Positions 1 through 5,539 of a DNA stretch of 5,539 nucleotides are shown here, one piece after another. Source of the stretch: Flavobacterium sp. Its GTDB lineage: Bacteria > Bacteroidota > Bacteroidia > Flavobacteriales > Flavobacteriaceae. Positions within the stretch are counted from its first letter, which is position 1. Each line of letters starts with the position of its first letter. Where the stretch lies: assembly GCA_030682755.1 (NCBI GenBank), contig JAUXNR010000880.1, forward strand, positions 1-5,539. The letters run 5' to 3'. Made by a program: the position numbers and the translations under genes. The notes beneath the pieces were generated by a model, which was given only the letters and a program-made list of their open reading frames with translations, made no database searches and had not been told where the DNA came from.

Positions 1-374
1 TATCGGGTTGCTTTAACTAAGTGATTATCAATCCAATGGTAGTTTCCTCCTCTTGGTTTTCCCATCACCATTCCGTGGTATTTAAAACCGTGTTGTTTTA
101 ACCATCGTTCGGTATAATCTCTGTGAGCCTCCGTTCTTGAAGTAAAGAAGAAGATAATATGACCTTCATCATACCATTTGTTCAACGTGATTAATGCATC
201 AGGATAAACTTCTGCCGTGAGCATTCTTTCCGGTTCTTCGTTTGGAATATCATCACAAATCGTTCCATCGATATCAATTAAATAATTCTTGATTCCTTGA
301 GGTAAAATTGGGCTTAGATGTTGTCCGTTTTCGGTTACGGTTTGCAACTTCTTTTCAATGTCTTCCGCTTTCAT
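1..374 (-). CDS. HAD-superfamily phosphatase-like protein, 3' end cut by window edge
   Basis: The 124 visible codons run from an ATG at 374 to the window edge; the stop lies outside. The HAD motifs are in order: motif I DIDGT (nucleophile D34, general acid D36), motif II FFTSR (T78 or S79), motif III GKPRGG (K106) and motif IV WIDN (D116). No cap domain fits between them, so this is a minimal C0-type HAD core. The spacing and the GKPxxG...D tail resemble small capsule-biosynthesis-type phosphatases and the LNS2-like group. From memory, close flavobacterial relatives are often labelled phosphoheptose isomerase, but nothing here resembles the SIS fold of GmhA. A phosphatase on a small phosphorylated molecule is the likely activity; the substrate is unknown. 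It is probably cytoplasmic, as there is no signal peptide. The ATG is the first in frame after an in-frame TAA about 9 bases upstream. It lies 80 bases after the iron-sulfur gene and may share its transcript. Confidence 0.85.
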   Translation of the reverse strand, partial: MKAEDIEKKLQTVTENGQHLSPILPQGIKNYLIDIDGTICDDIPNEEPERMLTAEVYPDALITLNKWYDEGHIIFFFTSRTEAHRDYTERWLKQHGFKYHGMVMGKPRGGNYHWIDNHLVKATR

Positions 375-412
375 TTTTAAATTTTAAGTTAGTTTCACAT
401 TCATTAAACATC

Positions 413-437
413 TTCCCAAGCCTCACATTTATGGGAA
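413..437 (-). other. Small inverted repeat between the iron-sulfur and HAD genes
   Basis: TTCCCA (413-418) and TGGGAA (432-437) form a perfect 6-base-pair inverted repeat with a 13-base loop. In the minus-strand transcript it would fold 18 bases after the iron-sulfur stop codon and about 39 bases before the HAD start. No U-run follows it, so it does not look like an intrinsic terminator. It could be a weak processing or pausing hairpin, or chance in AT-rich sequence. Confidence 0.25.
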
Positions 438-454
438 TTTGTTTGGATTATAAT

Positions 455-1786
455 TTAATTTTCGTCTTTCCAATTTAAACGATCCATTTGGTTGTATTGC
501 CATGGAGCTCCGTTATTTTCAATATTTGTCATCATTGAATTTAATGACATTGGTGCTGCACTCTGCTCCATTACTAAATAACGTCTCATATCCATAATGA
601 TGGATAACGGACTAATATTTACAGGACATTCTTCAACACATGCATTACAAGAGGTGCAAGCCCATAATTCTTCCGGAGTGATAAAATCATTTAAAAGCGA
701 TCGGCCGTCATCTACAAACGTGCCTTTATTTGCATCTATATTTTTTCCAACTTCTTCCAGTCTGTCTCTCGTATCCATCATGATTTTTCGAGGAGATAAT
801 TTTTTTCCTGTTTGACTCGCCGGACATGAAGAAGAACAACGCCCACATTCTGTACACGTATAAGCGTTCAGTAATTGCACCCAATTTAAATCAGCAACAT
901 CACTTGCTCCAAATTTTGCGGGAACTGCATCAGGATTTGCCGGGGCTGCAAAAGGATCAGCGGATGGATCCATCATTAATTTTACTTCGTTGGTCACGCT
1001 CTCCAAATTATCAAACTTACCTTTTGCATTTAAATCTGCAAAATAAGTGTTTGGAAAAGCCAATAAAATATGTAAATGTTTAGAGAAGTATAAATAATTT
1101 AAAAAGATTAAAATACCAATAATATGAAGCCACCATGCAGTACGCTCAATTAATATTACACTTCCGGTAGCCATTTCCTGAAAAAACACAGCAAAGTACT
1201 GCGAAACCGGGAAACTTCCTGCAATAGGATAACCGGCAGTGCCTCCACTTAAATTTTGTAAATGAAAATCGGCAGCATTCATCGTTAAAAAAAGTCCCAT
1301 CAAAACGATTTCAAAATATAAAATATAATTGGCATCTGATTTGGGCCAACCCTTTAAATCAGAACTTATAAATCGTTTTAACTTGATTGTATTTCTACGA
1401 GTCCAAAATGCAATTACAGCTATGATAACTAATAATGCTAGAATTTCAAACGACGCAATTAAAACATCATAAAATCCACCCATAAAAGCAAAAACACGAT
1501 GTGTCCCGAAAAGTCCGTCAATAATAATTTCTAATAATTCTAAATTGATAATTACAAATCCAACATAAACAATAATATGTAAAAATCCGGCTATTGGTCT
1601 TTTAACCATTTTTGATTGTCCCAATGCTATCATTGCCATGTTTTTCCATCGTTCAGACGGATTATCGTTCCGGTTAATGTCTCTACCTAATTTTATGTTT
1701 CTGATTAACTTTTTTACATTGGAAATAAAAAATCCGAAACCAAGAATCAGAATTAAAGCAAAAAGTAAATTATCTAAATAGCTCAT
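455..1786 (-). CDS. Membrane cytochrome b-like / 2x[4Fe-4S] heterodisulfide-reductase-type oxidoreductase subunit
   Basis: This is a complete 443-residue protein with two parts. Residues 1-240 hold about five membrane helices (near 6-23, 66-90, 106-127, 154-171 and 212-234), as in NarI/HdrE/DsrM-type cytochrome b subunits. Histidines H70, H96, H175, H221, H237 and H239 lie in or next to the helices and could bind heme b. Residues 305-395 form an HdrC/GlpC-like ferredoxin domain with two [4Fe-4S] motifs: C311-x2-C314-x2-C317-x3-C321-P and C377-x2-C380-x2-C383-x3-C387-P. The likely role is electron transfer between the quinone pool and a soluble partner, with the ferredoxin domain in the cytoplasm. 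Relatives usually work with a CCG-domain (HdrB/HdrD-like) protein, which is not next to it here. The ATG at 1786 lies 6 bases after the MCE stop codon, so the two genes are almost certainly cotranscribed. The family assignment is firm; electron donor and acceptor are unknown. Confidence 0.9.
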   Translation of the reverse strand: MSYLDNLLFALILILGFGFFISNVKKLIRNIKLGRDINRNDNPSERWKNMAMIALGQSKMVKRPIAGFLHIIVYVGFVIINLELLEIIIDGLFGTHRVFAFMGGFYDVLIASFEILALLVIIAVIAFWTRRNTIKLKRFISSDLKGWPKSDANYILYFEIVLMGLFLTMNAADFHLQNLSGGTAGYPIAGSFPVSQYFAVFFQEMATGSVILIERTAWWLHIIGILIFLNYLYFSKHLHILLAFPNTYFADLNAKGKFDNLESVTNEVKLMMDPSADPFAAPANPDAVPAKFGASDVADLNWVQLLNAYTCTECGRCSSSCPASQTGKKLSPRKIMMDTRDRLEEVGKNIDANKGTFVDDGRSLLNDFITPEELWACTSCNACVEECPVNISPLSIIMDMRRYLVMEQSAAPMSLNSMMTNIENNGAPWQYNQMDRLNWKDEN

Positions 1787-1792
1787 AAAGCA

Positions 1793-2758
1793 TTATTTTT
1801 TATTAGAAATCGTATCGTTTACCGGAGCAACATATGGCTTGTTTTTCTTTCCAAAAAGAGAAACATTGACATATCGAATTGGGTTTAATCGCAAGTCTTG
1901 TAATAACAATTCCAATTCTTTTGATGATTTAGCAAAATTAGTATAAAGGGTTTCATCCTTAAACATTTTACCCATAGTTCCCTTTCCTGATTGTACATCA
2001 TTCATTATTTTATTAACGTTTGCAAGCGTTGTTTCCAATTTCTTAACAGTTTCACCAATATTTGCTTTGGCCAAAGAATCCGATATTTTAGAAAAATTAG
2101 CAGTAGTCTTCTCCAGATTTGTTGCAGTAGAATTTATTTTAGCTTTGTTTTCAGCCAACATTGAATTTATTGAACTGGATGTTTCGCTGAATCCGGTTAA
2201 AACTTCATTTAATTTCACAACACTATTTCTAAGATTCGCTTTTGTTTTATCGTCTAAAACTTCATTCAAACCAATTAACAGCGAATCTGCACTTACCATC
2301 ATGCGTTCAATCTTTTCTTGAAGCGGCGTTAATCGTTCGGTTACTAAATCTGTTAACCCAGCTTTTACGTCTCCAATTAAAATATCACCTGATTTAGCAG
2401 GAGTTCTATCAGTGGTACTTGGAATAATTTGAATTTGCTTTCCTCCTATCAATCCAGGCTCATACAAACGAGCTATGCTTGATTTAGAGATTTCAAAATC
2501 TTTGTTAATTTGAAGTTCAACAATTGGTTTCCAATTATTTTTATCTGAAAAATTAATGCTTTTTACTTTTCCAATCACCAATCCGTTAATTGTAATTGGT
2601 GCGGATGAGGCTAAGCCTTCAACATCATTGTATTCAACATAAAATGTGTTGTATCCTGTTAAAATATCTGTCCCTTTTAAAAAACTATATCCCCAAATAA
2701 ATAATAAAATGGAGATAATGACTAATATAGCAGTTTTAATTTCTTTAGTAATTTTCAA
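1793..2758 (-). CDS. MCE/MlaD-family lipid-transport protein, single-pass, TTG start
   Basis: This is a complete 321-residue protein. A short basic N-terminus (K2, K5, K8) leads into one membrane helix (about 9-27), which anchors it in the inner membrane with the rest in the periplasm. Residues about 37-115 form the MCE domain, including the VEGL segment, an INGLVIGKV-like strand and the EPGLIGGK motif. Residues about 140-290 are helical and polar with repeated Leu/Asn/Lys/Thr patterns, as in MCE proteins that form hexameric tubes or coiled-coil needles. Family members carry phospholipids or other lipids between the inner and outer membranes, usually with an MlaEF-type permease and ATPase; neither is seen here. 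The start is TTG at 2758: the in-frame codons back to the TAA at 2784-2786 contain no ATG or GTG, and the next methionine (M153) would remove the helix and MCE domain. It lies 34 bases after the amidase and 6 bases before the iron-sulfur gene. Confidence 0.92.
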   Translation of the reverse strand: MKITKEIKTAILVIISILLFIWGYSFLKGTDILTGYNTFYVEYNDVEGLASSAPITINGLVIGKVKSINFSDKNNWKPIVELQINKDFEISKSSIARLYEPGLIGGKQIQIIPSTTDRTPAKSGDILIGDVKAGLTDLVTERLTPLQEKIERMMVSADSLLIGLNEVLDDKTKANLRNSVVKLNEVLTGFSETSSSINSMLAENKAKINSTATNLEKTTANFSKISDSLAKANIGETVKKLETTLANVNKIMNDVQSGKGTMGKMFKDETLYTNFAKSSKELELLLQDLRLNPIRYVNVSLFGKKNKPYVAPVNDTISNKK

Positions 2759-2775
2759 AATATATGTGTTTTTAG

Positions 2776-2783
2776 CAAAATTA
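2776..2783 (-). promoter_or_regulatory. Possible internal -7 promoter element ahead of the MCE gene
   Basis: On the minus strand this reads TAATTTTG, an exact match to the Bacteroidota -7 consensus TAnnTTTG, inside the 34-base gap between amidase and MCE. The MCE start would be about 11 bases from the predicted transcription start. No TTTG or TTG is found 17-23 bases upstream, where the amidase coding end lies. It would be a weak internal promoter at best, and such 8-mers arise by chance in AT-rich DNA. Confidence 0.25.
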
Positions 2784-2792
2784 GTTTAATAA

Positions 2793-3983
2793 TTAATTTT
2801 TCTTCATGCTTTCTTCCATTTTTATTTTTTTACCTTCTAAAAATGGTACAATAAAAGCGGCTTCATAACCTTTATCCTTTGCTTCTTTAACAAGTTGCTG
2901 AGCTTCTTTATAACTATTTGTGGCTGCATAATAATATTTATACAATCCATTTTCTTCATATAAAGATGTTGGATGTAATCCTTTAAAATTTGAAGGTGTT
3001 AAATCCATTAGTTTACCGCTAGCGGCAATTTGTATTTTAAAAACAACACTTTTTGAATCAACAGAAGTGATATTCGGTTTGTTTTCAAGCTGTTCTTTTG
3101 TTTCAATAGTTACTTTCTGAGGCTCTTGTTTTGGAGTTGGTTTGGTTTCAACAGCAGGCTTATCAACAACAGATTTTGTAGTTTTTTCAGGAGTTGATGG
3201 CACGGATGCAGTACCAAAGTATTCTTTTTTATAACTTAAAATACCATCTGCAATTGCTTTTGCCAATTCATCTTGTCCTTTTTCAGTGTTGAGGTATGCA
3301 CCTTCAATCTTATTGGAAAGAAATCCGAGTTCTACTAAAACTCCCGGCATTACAGTTGCATCTAAAACCCAAATCGGTGCTTGTTTAACACCTCTATTTT
3401 TTCGATTAAGTTCATTCGTAAAGTTATCTTGAATTTTACTGGCCAAAGTAATGCTTTGGTATAAATTTTCTTCTTGAATAATTTTTAATCCTATCAAAGT
3501 TTCAGGATTATTAGGATCAAAACCGGCATATTTCACTTTATAATCTGCTTCCAAAGTGATTACGCTGTTTTCCTTTTTTGCCACTTCAAGATTAGTTGCA
3601 TTTCGAGTCAAGCCCATTACAAAAGTCTCTGTTCCTGATGGTTCATGACTCTTAACGCCATTACAGTGAATGGAAACAAACAAATCAGCATGAGCTTTAT
3701 TGGCAATATGAGCTCTTTCTGTAAGTTCAATAAAAACGTCTGTTTTTCTGGTATAAAGAATATTTAAATCGTTATATTTTTCTAATATTTTTCCAACTTT
3801 AAGCGTTACATTCAAGGCTATTGTTTTTTCTACAAAACCATGATGAATGGCACCAAAATCTTTACCTCCGTGGCCGGCATCCAAAACAATTTTAAACTTT
3901 GAATTAGCCTGGCTAAAAAGCACAGATGAAGTGAACAAAAAAACTGTAAAAATGAAATATTTAGTATGTTGAAGCAATTGCAT
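2793..3983 (-). CDS. Exported N-acetylmuramoyl-L-alanine amidase (Amidase_3) with C-terminal SPOR-like domain
   Basis: This is a complete 396-residue zinc amidase that cuts the bond between MurNAc and L-Ala in peptidoglycan, in the AmiA/B/C family used for cell separation. Residues 1-25 are a signal peptide (hydrophobic core about 9-23, likely cleavage near FSQA). The catalytic domain is about 30-252: zinc ligands H38 (DAGHGG), E52 (GFVEK) and H106 (SIHCN), and catalytic E218 in VELGFLSN. Residues about 125-180 are a long insert in the place of the regulatory helix of E. coli Ami enzymes. A Lys/Pro/Thr-rich linker (about 257-308) leads to residues 313-383, whose strand-helix pattern (VVFKIQIAAS, then a Tyr-rich strand and EAQQLVKEAKDKGYEAAFIVP) resembles a SPOR domain, which binds glycan strands lacking stem peptides at division sites. 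The ATG at 3983 directly precedes the signal peptide. It is the first gene of the minus-strand operon and diverges from lptD. Confidence 0.93.
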   Translation of the reverse strand: MQLLQHTKYFIFTVFLFTSSVLFSQANSKFKIVLDAGHGGKDFGAIHHGFVEKTIALNVTLKVGKILEKYNDLNILYTRKTDVFIELTERAHIANKAHADLFVSIHCNGVKSHEPSGTETFVMGLTRNATNLEVAKKENSVITLEADYKVKYAGFDPNNPETLIGLKIIQEENLYQSITLASKIQDNFTNELNRKNRGVKQAPIWVLDATVMPGVLVELGFLSNKIEGAYLNTEKGQDELAKAIADGILSYKKEYFGTASVPSTPEKTTKSVVDKPAVETKPTPKQEPQKVTIETKEQLENKPNITSVDSKSVVFKIQIAASGKLMDLTPSNFKGLHPTSLYEENGLYKYYYAATNSYKEAQQLVKEAKDKGYEAAFIVPFLEGKKIKMEESMKKN

Positions 3984-4038
3984 AGGTTTAAAAGTTAATT
4001 TTAATAAAAACTCTGTATCGATAATTTTATTATTTACT

Positions 4039-4046
4039 TAATTTTG
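4039..4046 (+). promoter_or_regulatory. Candidate -7 element for lptD
   Basis: TAATTTTG fits the Bacteroidota -7 consensus TAnnTTTG exactly. The upstream element is weak: only CTG at 4013-4015 (in TCTG), with a 23-base spacer at the long end of the known range. The predicted transcription start is near 4052, giving a 66-base leader to the TTG at 4118. A second exact match, TAAGTTTG at 4062-4069, is also possible, but its nearest TTTG (4043-4046) is only 15 bases upstream. Confidence 0.4.
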
Positions 4047-4053
4047 GCCAAAA
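4042..4053. repeat. Perfect 12-base palindrome between amidase and lptD
   Basis: TTTTGGCCAAAA is perfectly self-complementary, and the flanking AATT/AATT extends it with one base of offset. It sits where the TTTG ends of two opposed -7-like boxes meet (TAATTTTG at 4039-4046 on plus, TAATTTTTG at 4057-4049 on minus). It could be a dimeric regulator site, or simply the product of two back-to-back -7 boxes. Confidence 0.5.
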
Positions 4054-4079
4054 ATTATATGTAAGTTTGGCATTTCAAA
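4049..4079 (-). promoter_or_regulatory. Candidate promoter of the amidase-MCE-iron-sulfur operon
   Basis: On the minus strand TTTG (4079-4076) is followed after 18 bases by TAATTTTTG (4057-4049), which is the Bacteroidota -7 consensus TAnnTTTG with one extra T. The predicted transcription start is near 4043-4045, giving an AT-rich leader of about 60 bases before the amidase ATG. Its -7 box abuts the plus-strand candidate across a GC dinucleotide, so both promoters cannot easily be occupied at once. Confidence 0.45.
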
Positions 4080-4117
4080 AACTGAGCCACATTTTTACAA
4101 AAATAGCATTAAAACAT

Positions 4118-5539
4118 TTGCGTACAAACTTATTTCATATCGTTTTATCAGCATTTTTCCTAACAATCGGAAGTTTTCATGCAATGGCTCAAGATCTACC
4201 CAAGAAGCCTTTGGTTATAACCCCTGAGAACAAGACAGATAGCATGGTTCCTGTTAAGGAAATTGATGTTATTATTGCTGATACTATAAAAAAAGATTCG
4301 CTACCTGAAACTTTTAAAAAAGCACTTTTAGAAGGTAAGATTAAGTATAAAGCCATTGATTATACAAAGATTGATCAAAAAAATAAAATGATTACATTAT
4401 ATGATCAAGCGGAATTGTATTATCAAGACATTGAGTTACAGTCCGGAATTATTGTCATGAACTACGAAAAGAACGAAGTTTATGCCGGACGAATTAAAGA
4501 TTCAACAGGTACTTATACACAATATCCAAAATTCAAACAAGGAAGTAATATTGTTGAACCGGATTCTATCCGATTTAATTATAAGACAAAAAAAGCCTTG
4601 ATTTGGAATTCCAGAACCGAACAAGGCGACATAAAACTAAAAGGAGAAATCAGTAAAAAAGAAAATGATTCTGTTTATTTTGTCAAAAATGCACGAATCA
4701 CAACTTCAAAAGACATTGACAATCCCGAATATTACTTTTTAGCGACAAAGATTAAACTTGTACCGGGCAAAAAAGTTGTTACCGGATTTACAAACATGTT
4801 TATTGCAGATGTTCCAACACCACTTTTTCTTCCCTTTGCGTTTTTTCCAATGTCTGAAAAAAGTCAATCCGGAATCATTGTTCCTGCATTTCAAGACACA
4901 AGAAGACAAGGTTACTCGTTACAAAATGGAGGTTTATATTTAGCATTGAGTGATTATTATGACTTAGCTATTTTGGGAGATTATTATACAAACGGGAGTT
5001 ACGGACTACGTTTTCAGAGTGATTATGCTTTTAAATATAGATTCAGAGGTAGTTTTAATATCCGTTTTGAAAATTTAATTCAAAGTGAAAGAGGATTTCC
5101 TGATTATTCCAAAACTAATATTTACAATATTCAATGGTCGCATTCTCAAGATGCAAAAGCCAATCCGAATTCAAGATTTTCTGCTTCCGTAAACTTAGGA
5201 AGTAGTAGATATTATCAACAATCTTTAAATCAAATAAATATAGGGTCAAATTTAAACAACAACTTAAGTTCCTCTGTATCCTATTCTAAGACATTTAACA
5301 GTGTACCACAAGTTAATATGTCATTAACAGCTACACACAATCAGAACACAAATACGCAAGAAATCAACATGACTTTGCCAACTTTTCAAGCAAGTGTTGA
5401 TCGTATTTTTCCATTTGCTCCAAAAGATGGAATCAAAAAAGGATTGATAAAGAATATAAATTTCCAATATAACATCAGAGGAGAGAACAGAATAAGAACA
5501 ACCGACTCATTATTCTTTAAATCAGAAATGTTTAGAGAT
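4118..5539 (+). CDS. lptD: LptD-like LPS-assembly outer-membrane protein, N-terminal half; 3' end cut by window edge
   Basis: There are 474 visible codons of a protein that is usually about 850-950 residues in this group. LptD inserts lipopolysaccharide into the outer leaflet of the outer membrane. Counting from TTG 4118, residues 1-24 make a signal peptide (R2, hydrophobic core about 8-19, AMA|QD cleavage). Residues about 74-230 are the periplasmic OstA/LptA-like beta-jellyroll domain, rich in short strands. The segment PTPLFLPFAFFP...SGIIVPAF (about 233-258) matches the LptD junction signature, and after it alternating aromatic strands (such as YGLRFQSDYAFKYRFRGSFN) form the first part of the beta-barrel. 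No cysteine is present in the visible part. No ATG is in frame until 4184, inside the signal peptide. TTG at 4118 gives a compact signal peptide, while TTG at 4067 would add 17 residues and cannot be excluded. The frame is open back to a TAA at 4022. It diverges from the amidase. Confidence 0.88.
   Translation, partial: MRTNLFHIVLSAFFLTIGSFHAMAQDLPKKPLVITPENKTDSMVPVKEIDVIIADTIKKDSLPETFKKALLEGKIKYKAIDYTKIDQKNKMITLYDQAELYYQDIELQSGIIVMNYEKNEVYAGRIKDSTGTYTQYPKFKQGSNIVEPDSIRFNYKTKKALIWNSRTEQGDIKLKGEISKKENDSVYFVKNARITTSKDIDNPEYYFLATKIKLVPGKKVVTGFTNMFIADVPTPLFLPFAFFPMSEKSQSGIIVPAFQDTRRQGYSLQNGGLYLALSDYYDLAILGDYYTNGSYGLRFQSDYAFKYRFRGSFNIRFENLIQSERGFPDYSKTNIYNIQWSHSQDAKANPNSRFSASVNLGSSRYYQQSLNQINIGSNLNNNLSSSVSYSKTFNSVPQVNMSLTATHNQNTNTQEINMTLPTFQASVDRIFPFAPKDGIKKGLIKNINFQYNIRGENRIRTTDSLFFKSEMFRD

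Noticed and set aside
355..411. Short upstream frame of 18 codons (ATG at 411, TGA at 355) overlapping the HAD start
   Set aside because: A GGGAAG precedes its ATG and it overlaps the HAD start, hinting at translational coupling. Chance is as likely at this length, and Bacteroidota rarely use Shine-Dalgarno signals.
597..1083. Two open frames on the plus strand (597-815 and 826-1083)
   Set aside because: Both lie antisense inside the iron-sulfur gene, whose motifs and length are intact. Their translations show no domain and look like shadows of the real frame.
2067..2321. Plus-strand open frame inside the MCE gene
   Set aside because: It is antisense to the helical C-terminal region of a clear MCE protein. 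Its hydrophobic look comes from reading Lys/Asn/Leu codons backwards.
4062..4069. TAAGTTTG as the main lptD -7 box
   Set aside because: It is an exact -7 match, but the nearest TTTG is only 15 bases upstream, shorter than the usual 17-23. It stays a secondary option; if used, it would rule out TTG 4067 as the start.
4184..4186. ATG as the lptD start
   Set aside because: It would begin at the signal-peptide cleavage site (AMA|QD) and remove the export signal that an outer-membrane protein needs.
4758..4943. Open frame of 61 codons on the plus strand
   Set aside because: It lies in another frame within lptD, across the conserved junction motif; it has no supporting start context or domain.
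1..5539. A new defence, mobile or RNA-based system
   Set aside because: All five genes belong to recognisable families with even base composition. No direct repeats, transposase, integrase, tRNA or structured RNA is visible.

Overview
The window suggests a member of the Bacteroidota, most likely a Flavobacteriaceae species. The DNA is AT-rich, no gene has a clear Shine-Dalgarno sequence, and start regions are A-rich. Two of five genes appear to start with TTG, and intergenic boxes fit the Bacteroidota promoter consensus (TTTG about 19 bases before TAnnTTTG). The set of protein families is also typical of flavobacteria. Taxonomy is inferred from recognised family style, not from a search.

Layout: four genes lie on the minus strand, read from right to left. 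They are an exported N-acetylmuramoyl-L-alanine amidase with a C-terminal SPOR-like domain (3983 to 2793), a single-pass MCE/MlaD-like lipid-transport protein (2758 to 1793), a membrane cytochrome b-like/2x[4Fe-4S] oxidoreductase (1786 to 455), and the start of a small HAD-superfamily phosphatase-like protein (374 to beyond position 1). The gaps are 34, 6 and 80 bases, so the first three look like one operon and the HAD gene may be its continuation. On the plus strand, diverging from the amidase, is the first half of an LptD-like LPS-assembly outer-membrane protein (about 4118 to beyond the window end).

The 134-base gap between amidase and lptD holds back-to-back promoter-like elements sharing a perfect 12-base palindrome. 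The genes on either side cover three parts of the envelope: peptidoglycan cleavage (amidase), lipid traffic (MCE) and LPS export (LptD). A shared control region for them is plausible but unproven. The redox protein and HAD protein have no clear link to that theme beyond their position.

There is no RNA gene, insertion sequence, CRISPR array or sign of recent transfer. I do not see a new mobile or defence system. The points worth a second look are the divergent control region, an MCE protein with no visible ABC partner joined to a redox gene, the missing CCG-domain partner of the iron-sulfur protein, the long insert in the amidase catalytic domain, and the absence of cysteines in the visible half of LptD.
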